Below are positions 45,252 through 55,032 of a DNA stretch of 64,000 nucleotides, piece by piece. Position 1 is the first letter of the stretch; the number at the start of each line of letters is the position of its first letter. The DNA is taken from the NCBI GenBank assembly GCA_002709085.1, contig PAPR01000025.1, positions 33,796 through 97,795 on the forward strand, given 5' to 3'. The notes under the pieces were generated by a model, which did not search any database, was not told where the DNA came from, and was given only the letters and a program-made list of their open reading frames with translations. The stretch is from Pseudooceanicola sp. (lineage in GTDB: Bacteria; Pseudomonadota; Alphaproteobacteria; Rhodobacterales; Rhodobacteraceae). Made by a program: the position numbers and the translations under genes.

Positions 45252-46826
45252 TTACGATTTCTGGAACATGGCGAGCATGCGCCGGGTCACGAGGAAGCCA
45301 CCAAAGATATTGATCCCGGCCATGAAGACCGACAGGGCAGCAAGCAGGATCACCAGCCAGGAGCCAGAGCCGATCTGCATCAGCGCTCCCAGGATAATGA
45401 TCGACGAAATCGCATTGGTCACGGCCATGAGCGGCGTGTGCAGCGAGTGGCTGACATTCCAGATCACCTGGAACCCGACAAAGACCGCCAGCACAAAGAC
45501 GATGAAGTGCTGCATGAAGCTGGCCGGGGCGATCAGGCCCACACCCAGCAGCAGCACCGCGCCGACCGCCAGAAGCGTGACTTGCGACTTGGTCTGTTTC
45601 TTGAACGCGGCCTGTTCGGCGGCGATCTTTTCTTCGCGCGTCAGTTCCTTGGGCGGTTCGGCCTTCTTCTGCGCTGCGATGGCCGCGACCTTTGGCGGGG
45701 GCGGTGGCCAGGTGATCTCTCCCTTGTGGGTCACGGTCGCGCCGCGGATCACGTCGTCTTCCATGTTGTGATCGACCACACCGTCCTTTTCGGGCGTGAG
45801 GTCGGTCATCATGTGACGGATGTTGGTAGAGTATAGGCTGGAGGCCTGTGAAGCCATCCGGCTGGGGAAATCGGTGTAACCCACGATCGTGACGCCGTTG
45901 TCGGTGACGATCTTCTGATCCGGCACGGTCAGCTTGCAGTTGCCGCCCTTTTCCGCCGCGAGGTCTACGATGACCGACCCCGGCTTCATCGCCTTGACCA
46001 TGTCTTCGGTCCAAAGTTCGGGCGCTTCGCGGTTCGGGATCAGGGCGGTGGTGATCACGATGTCCATTTCCGGCGCCAACTCGCGGAATTTCGCCAGTTG
46101 GGCTTCACGGAACTCCGGTGAGGAGACAGACGCATAGCCGCCCGACGCCGCGCCGTCCTGCTGTTCCTCGTCAAAATCGAGGTAGACGAACTCGGCCCCC
46201 ATGGATTCGACCTGCTCGGCCACTTCGGGGCGAACGTCAAACGCATAGGTGATCGCGCCGAGCGAGGTCGAGGTACCGATCGCGGCAAGTCCCGCGACCC
46301 CGGCACCGACGACCAGAACCTTTGCCGGGGGCACTTTGCCCGCCGCCGTCACCTGACCGGTGAAGAAGCGGCCAAAGTTATTGCCTGCCTCGATCACCGC
46401 GCGATAACCGGCGATATTCGCCATGGAGCTCAGCGCGTCCATCTTCTGCGCGCGGCTGATGCGGGGCACCATTTCCATCGCGATGACGGTGGCGCCCTTG
46501 GCTTTCGCGGCTTCCATCCCCGGCTCGTTGCCTGCGGGATTAAAGAAGGAAATCAGCGTCTTGTCAGCCGTCAGTCGCTTCAGCTCCGTCTCGTTGGGCT
46601 GGCGCACCTTGGCGATGATGTCGACGTCTTTCCACAGGGCGGCCGGGGTTTTCACCACCGTGACACCGGCCTCCTCGTAGAGCGCGTCCGAAAACCCGGC
46701 GGCCATGCCTGCCCCGGTTTCCACGTAGCACTCATGCCCGAGTTTCTGTAGCTGCTTGGCGGAATCCGGCGTCATTGCAACGCGGTTCTCGCCTTCGTAC
46801 ACTTCTTTCGGCGTCCCGATCTTCAC
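45252..46826 (-). CDS. pntA: NAD(P) transhydrogenase subunit alpha
   Basis: The NAD(H)-binding alpha subunit, 524 residues. It starts MKIGTPKEVYEGENRVAMTPD and has the dinucleotide fold VLVVGAGVAGLAAIGTSTSLG at about residues 170-190. The membrane segment (last ~120 residues, FMQHFIVFVLAVFVGFQVIW onward) is fused in the same chain, as in E. coli, instead of the separate PntAA/PntAB polypeptides of Rhodospirillum. A charged linker (LTREEKIAAEQAAFKKQTK) joins the two parts. Two palindromes lie in its upstream region. Confidence 0.96.
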   Translation of the reverse strand: MKIGTPKEVYEGENRVAMTPDSAKQLQKLGHECYVETGAGMAAGFSDALYEEAGVTVVKTPAALWKDVDIIAKVRQPNETELKRLTADKTLISFFNPAGNEPGMEAAKAKGATVIAMEMVPRISRAQKMDALSSMANIAGYRAVIEAGNNFGRFFTGQVTAAGKVPPAKVLVVGAGVAGLAAIGTSTSLGAITYAFDVRPEVAEQVESMGAEFVYLDFDEEQQDGAASGGYASVSSPEFREAQLAKFRELAPEMDIVITTALIPNREAPELWTEDMVKAMKPGSVIVDLAAEKGGNCKLTVPDQKIVTDNGVTIVGYTDFPSRMASQASSLYSTNIRHMMTDLTPEKDGVVDHNMEDDVIRGATVTHKGEITWPPPPPKVAAIAAQKKAEPPKELTREEKIAAEQAAFKKQTKSQVTLLAVGAVLLLGVGLIAPASFMQHFIVFVLAVFVGFQVIWNVSHSLHTPLMAVTNAISSIIILGALMQIGSGSWLVILLAALSVFMAGINIFGGFLVTRRMLAMFQKS

Positions 46827-46862
46827 CTGTGTCGTCCCCCTTTGAACACCTGATCAGTCTAT

Positions 46863-46878
46863 CGGTGATCGTTCACCG
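46863..46878. promoter_or_regulatory. inverted repeat upstream of pntA, proximal
   Basis: CGGTGA-TCGT-TCACCG, 6-bp arms, 37-52 bases upstream of the pntA ATG in the 296-base divergent region with the SDR gene. Possible operator. Confidence 0.5.
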
Positions 46879-46896
46879 ACCGGATTCAGTTCATTC

Positions 46897-46913
46897 GCGC
46901 AAGATTATTGCGC
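46897..46913. promoter_or_regulatory. inverted repeat upstream of pntA, distal
   Basis: GCGCAA-GATTA-TTGCGC, 6-bp arms, 71-87 bases upstream of pntA. The two palindromes are about 34 bases centre to centre and have different sequences. Possible operator for pntAB or the divergent SDR gene. Confidence 0.5.
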
Positions 46914-47122
46914 AAACGATCTCAGGCGATTTGCACTGTCTGTTATGGAGAGTCAAACCGATCCCCAATCCAGCACACCTATTATCCGGCTATGTGGTGC
47001 CGGAATCCACAGCCAAATCCCGCTCTGGGGTCGGTTTGTCCCGCATTGCCCGCGGTCTTGCGATTTTGTCCCTCTCCCCTATGGTTCAGCGGAAATGAGT
47101 TCCGCATCGCAGGGGGCCTAAA

Positions 47123-47875
47123 ATGATGCTCAAAGGGAAACACGCAATCGTCACCGGTGGCGGGACGGGCATTGGGTTGGCAATCGCGCGCGCGCTGGTC
47201 GCCGAGGGTGCCAGCGTCACGATCACCGGCCGCCGGATTGAGGTGCTGGAGGCCGCTGCCCAACCGGGCATGTATCCTGTCGTGATGGATGTCACGGACG
47301 AATCCCGGATCATTGCCGCGACTGAAGACGCGGTCGCAGAGCGCGGCCCCATCCAGATATGCGTCGCAAACGCCGGGATCGCGGAGGGCCAGAAGCTGCA
47401 CAAGACCTCGTCGGAGCTTTGGCGCAGAATCATGGCAACCAACCTCGACGGCTGTTTCTACACCGTGCGCGAAAGTCTCAAATCCATGAGGACGACAGAC
47501 TGGGGGCGGGTGATCGCCGTTTCGTCCATCGCGGGGGTGCGCGGCGCCGCCGGGGCCGGGGCCTACGCGGCCTCAAAACACGGGGTCGTCGGCATGATCC
47601 GGTCCTTTGCCGAAGATTTTCTGGGACAACCCTACACCTTCAACTCGCTTTGCCCGGGCTATGTCGACACACCAATCGTCACCCGCAACACGGATTCCAT
47701 CGCGAAACGGGCCGGGATCAGCGAAGAGGCGGCGCGCGATATCATGGTCAACATCAACCGTCACAAGAAGCTGATCTTGCCCGAAGAGGTGGCCGCCGCC
47801 GCGTTATGGCTCTGCAACCCAGCCTGTGAAAGCGTGAACGGCAGCGAAGTCCAGATCGGTGGCGGTCAGGCTTGA
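47123..47875 (+). CDS. short-chain dehydrogenase/reductase (SDR)
   Basis: A 250-residue classical SDR. The cofactor motif TGGGTGIG is at residues 11-18, the NAG motif is in VANAGIAEG (82-90), and the catalytic Ser134/135, Tyr148 and Lys152 (YAASK) are visible. The C-terminal GSEVQIGGGQA is typical of 3-oxoacyl reductase or 3-hydroxybutyrate-dehydrogenase-like members. Substrate unknown. An ATG at 47123 is followed by a second ATG; the first is used. It is transcribed alone, divergent from pntA. Confidence 0.9.
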   Translation: MMLKGKHAIVTGGGTGIGLAIARALVAEGASVTITGRRIEVLEAAAQPGMYPVVMDVTDESRIIAATEDAVAERGPIQICVANAGIAEGQKLHKTSSELWRRIMATNLDGCFYTVRESLKSMRTTDWGRVIAVSSIAGVRGAAGAGAYAASKHGVVGMIRSFAEDFLGQPYTFNSLCPGYVDTPIVTRNTDSIAKRAGISEEAARDIMVNINRHKKLILPEEVAAAALWLCNPACESVNGSEVQIGGGQA

Positions 47876-47956
47876 TCCGCGCCAGCCGCTCTCAGGACTG
47901 GTGTCCGGGGCGCATTGCGGTGTGGAGAGTACGCGGCTGGCTATTCCACGACGGAT

Positions 47957-47983
47957 CGCCACCGGGGATCGCAACCGGTGGCG
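47957..47983. terminator. hairpin between convergent SDR and amidotransferase genes
   Basis: CGCCACCGG, 9-base loop, CCGGTGGCG: a perfect 9-bp stem in the 127-base convergent gap. No T-run on either side, so it may be a bidirectional mRNA 3' stabiliser or a weak terminator. Confidence 0.5.
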
Positions 47984-48002
47984 AGCCTGAGAACGACGCT
48001 CG

Positions 48003-48782
48003 TCAGGCGGACTTCGCCAATCGCACCGGCTGCCGATGGGTCATCCATGCGCGCGCGGCGTCACCAAAGGCACCGAACAACGCGCAGGAGACGGGGTCGC
48101 GCGCGGCGTCATACTCCGGATGCCACTGGACCGAGAGGGTAAACCCCGGCGCGTCCTTGACATAGGCGGCCTCAGCCGTGCCATCCGGGGCGGTCCCATC
48201 AATGATAAACCGCTCGCCCGCACGAATAACGGCCTGACCGTGCAGAGTGTTCGTCATCACCTCTGTCGCGCCGAAAAGGCGGTGAAACGGTCCGCCCTCG
48301 CTGACCGTCACTTTATGGCGCAGAGCGAATTTCTCTTCTATCGTGCCTTCGGGCGGCATCCGATGGTTCATATATCCGGGCAAGTCCCGAATCTCGGGAT
48401 GCAGGCACGACCCCATGGCCACCGCGACCTCCTGAAAGCCCCGGCAGACGCCAAAATACGGCTGGCCGCGTTCGGTGCACGCCCGGATCAGCGGCAAGGT
48501 GATCGCGTCTCGTGCCCTGTCAAAAGTGCCATGTGCCTCGGTCGCGTCCTCGCCGTATTCCTCCGGGTGAACGTTTGGACGTCCCCCGGTCAACAGGAAG
48601 CCGTCGAAGGTCTCCAACAACTCTTCGACCGAAACCATGCGGGGATCAGCGGGGATCAACAACGGCAGGCCGTCCGTGGCCTCTGCCACCGCTTCGGAGT
48701 TCATGGTTCCGCCAGCGTGGGTCAGGTAGCTGTCATTGACAACCTGTAGGTTGGTGATGATTCCAATTCTGGGACGTGCCAT
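48003..48782 (-). CDS. class I glutamine amidotransferase, gamma-glutamyl-GABA hydrolase (PuuD-like) family
   Basis: A 259-residue hydrolase of the peptidase C26 type. The nucleophile Cys113 is in YFGVCRGFQEVAVAMG, and the His/Glu pair is H221 and E223 in SVQWHPEYD. An oxyanion-type FLLTGGRPNVHPEEYG is at about 62-77. Family members release GABA or amino acids from gamma-glutamyl conjugates made in putrescine use. No puu neighbours are present, so the exact substrate is open. Confidence 0.88.
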   Translation of the reverse strand: MARPRIGIITNLQVVNDSYLTHAGGTMNSEAVAEATDGLPLLIPADPRMVSVEELLETFDGFLLTGGRPNVHPEEYGEDATEAHGTFDRARDAITLPLIRACTERGQPYFGVCRGFQEVAVAMGSCLHPEIRDLPGYMNHRMPPEGTIEEKFALRHKVTVSEGGPFHRLFGATEVMTNTLHGQAVIRAGERFIIDGTAPDGTAEAAYVKDAPGFTLSVQWHPEYDAARDPVSCALFGAFGDAARAWMTHRQPVRLAKSA

Positions 48783-48885
48783 GGAGCGTGGTTCCTCTCT
48801 TCGTCACCAGGTATATACCTGTGGCGGGTCGAGGAAAATCACTTCCTGTGTGCGCTTGCGCAGGGACGGGCTGCACCGTCTGTCA

Positions 48886-48904
48886 TTTGTGCGAAAAGCA
48901 CAAA
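48886..48904. repeat. inverted repeat downstream of the small membrane protein gene
   Basis: TTTGTGC-GAAAA-GCACAAA, a perfect 7-bp stem 14 bases beyond the stop of the gene at 48919-49155 (minus strand). It is AT-richer than other hairpins here and lacks a T-tail; it may be a weak terminator. Confidence 0.45.
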
Positions 48905-48918
48905 GGCCCTTGACCGGA

Positions 48919-49155
48919 TCAGTTCGTCGTCGCGGGCGCCTGGGTCGCGGGTGTATCGGTAGTTTCTCCGATTGTCGTGTCGCCGGTCCGGCCGTCGATT
49001 TGGGTATTTGCCCCATCGGGGTTATCGCCGCCGGTCGCGGTCAAGGTGATGGCGGCACCCATCACGCCGCCAAAGGCCAGGGCGATCAAAATGCCCCAAA
49101 TCGGCCCGCGGTGCCTTTTGGCCTGACGATCGACATTGGTGGTTGGTGCGGACAT
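48919..49155 (-). CDS. small single-pass membrane protein, unknown
   Basis: A 78-residue protein: a basic cytoplasmic N-terminus (NVDRQAKRHRG), one transmembrane helix (about residues 18-40, PIWGILIALAFGGVMGAAITLTA-like) and a Thr/Asp/Gly-rich tail that would be periplasmic. The form is common in roseobacter genomes but I recognise no family. It is divergent from pepN, with 206 bases between. Confidence 0.65.
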   Translation of the reverse strand: MSAPTTNVDRQAKRHRGPIWGILIALAFGGVMGAAITLTATGGDNPDGANTQIDGRTGDTTIGETTDTPATQAPATTN

Positions 49156-49361
49156 CGTACGCTCCCTTCTCGTGTATTGGTTTCATGGGTCAACGCGCGG
49201 AGGGGCGGGTTGGTTCAAATCCTTGATCATTTCTGAACCGGGTGGACGGATAGGATGTGGAAGGAGCCACGCTACCCTCTTGCATCCCCCTTTCGCTGCT
49301 GGAACAACACGCCCAAGGGTTTGGCGCGATCCTCCGCCGGACCATGATCAGGAGAGCAGCC

Positions 49362-51914
49362 ATGAAAGATGCGGAAAATCCGACGATCTATCTCAAGGAT
49401 TACACGCCCCCCAACTGGCTGGTCGAGGATGTGCATCTGACCTTTCGGCTGGCACCGCAGGCGACGCGCGTGCTGTCGCGCATCCGTTTCGTGCCGAACC
49501 CCGACACGCAGGATCGCAGATTCTTCCTTGAGGGTGAGGACCTGCGCCTCATCTCCGCCCGCATCGACGGAGAGACCGTGACGCCCGAAGTCACGAATGA
49601 AGGCCTGATCTGCGATGTACCCGAGGCCGCATTCCTCTGGGAAGCCGAAGTCGAGATCGCGCCAGAGGCAAACACCGCGCTCGAAGGGCTCTATATGTCC
49701 GGCGGCATGTATTCGACGCAATGTGAGGCGCAGGGCTTTCGCAAGATCACCTATTACCCCGACCGCCCCGACGTCATGGCGACCTTTACCGTGCGCATCG
49801 AATCCGACATGCCGGTGCTCCTGTCCAACGGAAACAAGGTCGCGACCGGCGATGGCTTTGCCGAATGGCACGACCCATGGCCCAAGCCCGCCTACCTGTT
49901 CGCGCTCGTCGCGGGCAACCTCGTCAACCTGCCCGGCGGCTTCACAACCAAATCGGGCCGTGAAGTCGAATTGAACATCTGGGTGCGCCCCGGCGATGAG
50001 GACAAATGCGATTTCGCGCTGGAAGCGCTGAAAAAGTCGATGCGCTGGGACGAAGTGGTCTACAGGCGCGAATACGACCTCGACATCTTTAACATCGTGG
50101 CGGTCGATGATTTCAACATGGGCGCGATGGAGAACAAGGGGCTGAACATCTTCAACTCCGCCGCCGTGCTCGCCTCGCCGGAAACCGCCACGGACGCGAA
50201 TTTCGAGCGGATCGAGGCCATCATCGCGCATGAGTACTTCCACAACTGGACCGGCAACCGCATCACCTGCCGCGACTGGTTCCAGCTATGTCTCAAGGAG
50301 GGGCTGACGGTATTTCGTGACGCGCAGTTCACCGCCGACATGCGCTCTGAACCGGTGAAGCGCATCTCGGACGTGCTCGACCTGCGCGGACGCCAGTTTC
50401 GCGAGGATGGCGGCCCGTTGGCGCATCCGGTGCGGCCCGAGAGCTTTCAGGAAATTAACAACTTCTACACCGCGACCGTCTACGAAAAGGGCGCCGAGGT
50501 TATCGGGATGCTCAAGCGGCTGGTTGGGGACGAAGCCTACGCCAAGGCCGTCACGCTCTATTTTGACCGTCACGACGGGCAAGCCTGCACCATCGAGGAT
50601 TGGTTGCAGGTGTTCGAGGATACGACGGGCCGCGACCTGTCGCAGTTCAAGCTGTGGTATGCGCAGGCCGGCACGCCGCGCGTGGCCATGACAGAGGATT
50701 GGGAGGATGGCACCTATACGGTCACGCTGAAACAGAGTTTGCCGCCGACCCCCGGACAGGCGGGGAAATCGCCGCAGGTCATCCCCTTTGCCATCGGTCT
50801 GCTCGATCGCTCAGGGGCCGAAGTTGTCCCGACCACCCTGCTGGAACTGACGGAAACTGAGCAGAGCTTTACCTTCACCGATCTCAAGACGCGCCCTGTC
50901 CCCTCGCCCCTGCGCGGCTTCTCCGCCCCGGTGATCCTAGAGCGTGAGACGAGCAATGAGGACCGCGCCTTCCTGCTGGCGCATGACACCGATCCGTTCA
51001 ACAGGTGGGAGGCAGGCCGCCAACTGGCAAAATCGGCCCTGATCGGGATGATCGACAGTGGGCACGCACCCGATTCCGGCTACCTCGACGCCCTCAGCCG
51101 GTTGGTGACGGACGAGACGCTCGACCCCGCATTTCGCGCGCTGGCGATGGCCCTGCCGTCCGAGGATGATCTGGCGCAGTCTTTTGCGGATATGGGTCAG
51201 ACGCCCGAGCCGCAGCGCATCTGGAATGGGCGTGAGGACATGCGCGCCGCGATGGCCAAGGCGCTGGAGGGGGAGCTGCGGCCGCTCTACGACCAGCATC
51301 TGGTCACGGGTCCCTACAGCCCCGAGGCAGGCCCCGCCGGTCAGCGTGCGCTGAGCAACACGCTCTTGTCGCTGATGACGCGCAGCGACGGTGGCGCGGC
51401 GGCGCGCGCGCAGTACAAAGCAGCGGACAACATGACACAGCAGCTTGGCGCGCTGTCGGCCTTGTTAGCGAACGATCTGGGCACCGAAGAACTGACGGCC
51501 TTTGCGGACCAATGGGCGCACGAACGGCTGGTGATGGACAAATGGTTCATGATCCAGGTGGCGCAGGCGCGACCCGAAGAAGCGGCGGGCATGGCCGAGG
51601 CTCTCAGTCAGCATCCGGACTTCACGATGAAAAACCCGAACCGGTTCCGCGCCGTCTTTGGCGCGCTGGCAATGAATCAAGCCGGGTTTCATCATGCCTC
51701 GGGTGCCGGGTATCGGCTGATGGCGGACTGGCTGATCAAGCTCGATCCGCTGAACCCGCAGACCACGGCGCGCATGGCCTCGGCCTTTCAGACCTGGCGA
51801 CGCTACGACGCCGACCGGCAGGCGATGATGAGCGAGCAATTGCACCGCATCGCCGCCCTGCCGGGGTTGAGCCGAGATACCGCGGAGATGGTGGGACGCA
51901 TCCTCGCCGCCTGA
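49362..51914 (+). CDS. pepN: aminopeptidase N (M1 family)
   Basis: Zinc aminopeptidase of 850 residues that removes N-terminal amino acids from peptides in the cytoplasm. The exopeptidase motif GAMEN is at 254-258, and the zinc site H290-E291-xx-H294 with E313 (KEGLTVFRD) is visible. The C-terminal alpha-helical domain ends DTAEMVGRILAA. The start MKDAENPTIYL is chosen because AGGAGAG precedes it at the right distance and gives the family length. The frame is open 35 codons further upstream. Confidence 0.95.
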   Translation: MKDAENPTIYLKDYTPPNWLVEDVHLTFRLAPQATRVLSRIRFVPNPDTQDRRFFLEGEDLRLISARIDGETVTPEVTNEGLICDVPEAAFLWEAEVEIAPEANTALEGLYMSGGMYSTQCEAQGFRKITYYPDRPDVMATFTVRIESDMPVLLSNGNKVATGDGFAEWHDPWPKPAYLFALVAGNLVNLPGGFTTKSGREVELNIWVRPGDEDKCDFALEALKKSMRWDEVVYRREYDLDIFNIVAVDDFNMGAMENKGLNIFNSAAVLASPETATDANFERIEAIIAHEYFHNWTGNRITCRDWFQLCLKEGLTVFRDAQFTADMRSEPVKRISDVLDLRGRQFREDGGPLAHPVRPESFQEINNFYTATVYEKGAEVIGMLKRLVGDEAYAKAVTLYFDRHDGQACTIEDWLQVFEDTTGRDLSQFKLWYAQAGTPRVAMTEDWEDGTYTVTLKQSLPPTPGQAGKSPQVIPFAIGLLDRSGAEVVPTTLLELTETEQSFTFTDLKTRPVPSPLRGFSAPVILERETSNEDRAFLLAHDTDPFNRWEAGRQLAKSALIGMIDSGHAPDSGYLDALSRLVTDETLDPAFRALAMALPSEDDLAQSFADMGQTPEPQRIWNGREDMRAAMAKALEGELRPLYDQHLVTGPYSPEAGPAGQRALSNTLLSLMTRSDGGAAARAQYKAADNMTQQLGALSALLANDLGTEELTAFADQWAHERLVMDKWFMIQVAQARPEEAAGMAEALSQHPDFTMKNPNRFRAVFGALAMNQAGFHHASGAGYRLMADWLIKLDPLNPQTTARMASAFQTWRRYDADRQAMMSEQLHRIAALPGLSRDTAEMVGRILAA

Positions 51915-52095
51915 GGTGCGCCGGTTAGCAAGGGGGGCCGTCTGCCCACAGGCGTTTGCCCCCCCGCCAATCCTGACGTCCCTGCGCCCGCATCAAGGCA
52001 GCCCGACACGGCAATTTCGCGCAAAGGCCAAGCGGTCGCCGTTTTTCGGCCCGAAATCGCGGCGATACCATCCTTGTCATTACAAGGAGTCCCCG

Positions 52096-53313
52096 ATGCT
52101 TGGTTTTTCCCGCCCCGCCGCCACCGCCCGGTCCAAGACCGCGAAATCTGCCAAACCCGCTGCCAACGAGCAGGCCGCACCGGCAGAGCAGGCAATCCCG
52201 GTGTGCGAGGAAAGCCGTCAGGACCGCGGCGGGAACGTCTACTTTGCCAAGGGGCAATACCTCGCCCGGCAAGACCGTTGGGACATGCTGGGCCGTCTGA
52301 TCGCGGAAACCGACCGCCACCGCGCGGCGACCCTGTCGGGCGTGTCGATGGCGGCGCTCCTGGCGGATGGCGCGCGCGCCGATGCGGTGCATCACGCCCG
52401 CAGTGTCGTGTCGGGCGCAGACGACGAGGTACCGGCGGGCATCCGGGCGCTGGACGACGTGGCGTTGGACCACGCGGGCCATTGGGGCGTCGCGCTGGTC
52501 GTGGCACGCGCGCAGATCGAATGCGCCTGGGCCTTTGAAGGTCAGGTCGACCCCTACGCGCTGCCCGCACGACCGAACGCGCGCTTCTTCTCGCATTTCG
52601 CGGCCGCCGCCGACCTCGTGAAACAGGCGCAGGCCAAGTCACCGGACAGCGCGGAGCTTGCCGCGACACGATGCGATCTGCTTGCGGCGGACCCCTCTGC
52701 CAAGGACCGGCTCGACGCCCGCCATCTGAAAGCGATTGACCTCGATCCGGGAAATCCGGGCCGGCTGCGGGCCTACGGCGTGCACCTCTTGCCGCGCTGG
52801 TTCGGCACGCACGCCCGGCTGGATCAGACGGCGCGTGATGTGATGCGCCACTGCGCCGTGACCCCCGCCGCGACGGATTGGGGCGATGGGGCCTATACAT
52901 GGATGTGGTTCGATGCATTGCGGCTCGACCCCTCCTCTGCGGCCATGCTCGACGCTGAACGGTTCGTCGCCGGAATGCGCCGGATCCTGAGCTTGCGGTC
53001 CGATCCGCACATGGCCAACCTCATGGCCGCCTATGCCGACGGTATGGCCCCCGATTGCGCGCCCGACGATCTGTGCGAAACGGCCTTGCAGGCCCGCGCG
53101 CGCATCCATGCGACCCTGCCGAACCTGATGGAGCGTCACCTCAGCGAGCTGCACCCCCAGGTCTGGGCGCGATCTCATGCGCTGCCGGGTGCGGCGCATA
53201 CCGGCCCCCTGTCTCAGGGTCGTCTTGCCGCCGCGACCGCGCAAGCCCGCGCCGCCCTTGAGACCGCTGCGCCGAACCGACGGATCGCCGATCTGACGGG
53301 GAACGCCGCCTGA
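52096..53313 (+). CDS. hypothetical helical protein, 405 residues
   Basis: Starts MLGFSRPAATARSKTAK after a well-placed AAGGAG. The N-terminal ~35 residues are Ala/Lys-rich and low complexity. The rest is Ala-rich and helical in a TPR-like manner (HFAAAADLVKQAQAKSPDSAE, then HLKAIDLDPGNPGRLRAYG and AMLDAERFVAGMRR), but no repeat family is certain. No signal peptide or membrane helix. It lies 181 bases after pepN and 126 bases before gatB, probably as its own unit. Function unknown. Confidence 0.75.
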   Translation: MLGFSRPAATARSKTAKSAKPAANEQAAPAEQAIPVCEESRQDRGGNVYFAKGQYLARQDRWDMLGRLIAETDRHRAATLSGVSMAALLADGARADAVHHARSVVSGADDEVPAGIRALDDVALDHAGHWGVALVVARAQIECAWAFEGQVDPYALPARPNARFFSHFAAAADLVKQAQAKSPDSAELAATRCDLLAADPSAKDRLDARHLKAIDLDPGNPGRLRAYGVHLLPRWFGTHARLDQTARDVMRHCAVTPAATDWGDGAYTWMWFDALRLDPSSAAMLDAERFVAGMRRILSLRSDPHMANLMAAYADGMAPDCAPDDLCETALQARARIHATLPNLMERHLSELHPQVWARSHALPGAAHTGPLSQGRLAAATAQARAALETAAPNRRIADLTGNAA

Positions 53314-53344
53314 CTCGCTTCCCGAGATGCTCAACCGCTCAGGC

Positions 53345-53380
53345 GCATCGCGCCCCGCGTTGGTGCACGGGGCGCGATGC
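53345..53380. terminator. long GC-rich hairpin before gatB
   Basis: GCATCGCGCCCCG (53345-53357), 10-base loop, CGGGGCGCGATGC (53368-53380): a perfect 13-bp stem, 31 bases after the stop of the 405-residue gene. No T-run follows, so termination would be of a non-canonical type. Confidence 0.55.
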
Positions 53381-53439
53381 CCTTGCCCCGCTGCCCCGCC
53401 TCGCCTAAAACGCCCCTCAACGTTAGCGAGAGGACGGCC

Positions 53440-54951
53440 ATGCTGGACCTGACATATGAGACGCCCAAGCCCAAGATGATCGCCGGGGCGAAGCACGACT
53501 GGGAACTGGTCATCGGCATGGAAATCCATGCTCAGGTATCCTCCAACGCCAAGCTGTTTTCCGGCGCCTCCACCAAATTCGGTGCCGAGCCCAATTCCAA
53601 CGTGGCCTTTGTCGATGCGGCGATGCCCGGCATGCTGCCGGTCATCAACGAATACTGCGTTGAACAGGCGGTGCGCACCGGGCTCGGCCTGAAGGCCGCA
53701 ATCAACCTGTGGTCGGCGTTTGATCGCAAGAACTACTTTTATCCTGACCTGCCGCAGGGCTACCAGATCTCGCAGCTTTACCACCCGATTGTCGGCGAAG
53801 GCGAAGTGCTGGTCGAAATGGGAAGCGGCGTCGCGCGGCTGGTGCGGATCGAACGCATCCACCTGGAACAGGACGCGGGCAAGTCGATCCACGACATGGA
53901 TCCGAATATGTCCTTCGTCGACCTCAACCGCACCGGCGTGGCCCTGATGGAGATCGTCTCGCGCCCCGACATTCGCGGCCCCGAAGAGGCCGCCGCCTAT
54001 GTCACCAAGATGCGCCAGATCCTGCGCTACCTCGGCACATGCGACGGCAACATGCAGAACGGCAACCTGCGCGCGGACGTCAACGTGTCTGTCTGTCGTC
54101 CAGGCCAGTACGAGAAATACATGCAGAGCCAGGATTTCTCGCATCTCGGCACGCGGTGCGAAATCAAGAACATGAATTCCATGCGCTTTATCCAGGCCGC
54201 GATCGAGGTCGAGGCCCGCCGCCAGATCGCCATCGTCGAGGGCGGCGGCGAGGTTGTGCAGGAAACCCGGCTTTATGATCCGGACAAGGACGAGACGCGC
54301 TCCATGCGCTCCAAGGAAGAGGCGCATGACTACCGCTACTTCCCCGACCCCGACCTGCTGCCGCTGGAAATCGAACAGGCATGGGTCGACGACATCGCCG
54401 CCAACCTGCCGGAGCTTCCGGACGCCAAGAAAGCGCGCTTCATGGCCGAAATGGGGCTGTCGGATTACGACGCCTCGGTCCTGACAGCCGAAGTGGCCAA
54501 TGCCGATTTCTTTGAGAAGGTGGCTGATGGACGCGACGGGAAGCTCGCCGCCAACTGGGTGATCAACGAATTGTTCGGCCGTCTGAAAAAGGACGAAAAG
54601 GATATCACCGACAGCCCGGTGACGCCCGCGCAACTGGGCGGGGTGATCGCCCTGATTACCAAGGGCGACATCAGCGGCAAGATCGCAAAAGACCTGTTCG
54701 AGATTGTCTATACCGAGGGCGGCGACCCGGCTGAGATCGTCGAGACGCGCGGCATGAAACAAGTGACCGACACCGGCGCGATTGAGGCGGCGGTAGACGA
54801 CGTGATTGCCGCCAACCCGGCCCAGGTCGAAAAAGCCAAGCAGAATCCCAAGCTCGCTGGCTGGTTCGTCGGCCAGGTGATGAAAGCAACGGGCGGCAAG
54901 GCCAACCCAGCCGCGGTGAACCAAATTGTCGCCGCCAAACTGGGACTTTAA
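53440..54951 (+). CDS. gatB: aspartyl/glutamyl-tRNA(Asn/Gln) amidotransferase subunit B
   Basis: Subunit B of the GatCAB complex, which amidates misacylated Glu-tRNA(Gln) and Asp-tRNA(Asn). It has 503 residues. The kinase-like cradle has [21 protein letters not shown] (about 25-45), [16 protein letters not shown] and [19 protein letters not shown]. The central [18 protein letters not shown] and the C-terminal YqeY-like tail ([20 protein letters not shown]) are complete. The start [12 protein letters not shown] has GAGAGGA upstream. gatA and gatC are not adjacent. Confidence 0.97.
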   Translation: MLDLTYETPKPKMIAGAKHDWELVIGMEIHAQVSSNAKLFSGASTKFGAEPNSNVAFVDAAMPGMLPVINEYCVEQAVRTGLGLKAAINLWSAFDRKNYFYPDLPQGYQISQLYHPIVGEGEVLVEMGSGVARLVRIERIHLEQDAGKSIHDMDPNMSFVDLNRTGVALMEIVSRPDIRGPEEAAAYVTKMRQILRYLGTCDGNMQNGNLRADVNVSVCRPGQYEKYMQSQDFSHLGTRCEIKNMNSMRFIQAAIEVEARRQIAIVEGGGEVVQETRLYDPDKDETRSMRSKEEAHDYRYFPDPDLLPLEIEQAWVDDIAANLPELPDAKKARFMAEMGLSDYDASVLTAEVANADFFEKVADGRDGKLAANWVINELFGRLKKDEKDITDSPVTPAQLGGVIALITKGDISGKIAKDLFEIVYTEGGDPAEIVETRGMKQVTDTGAIEAAVDDVIAANPAQVEKAKQNPKLAGWFVGQVMKATGGKANPAAVNQIVAAKLGL

Positions 54952-55032
54952 ACCCGCCGAGGCGGCGGCGTTCGGCACCCCTCGCGGTTTGCAGCCGCCC
55001 TCACCTTCCAACCTCCTCCGAAGGACCTAACG

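Noticed and set aside
52639..55011. Long antisense frame (790 codons) across gatB and the preceding gene
   Set aside because: It covers two real genes and their spacer; the translation is low-information and has no family signature.
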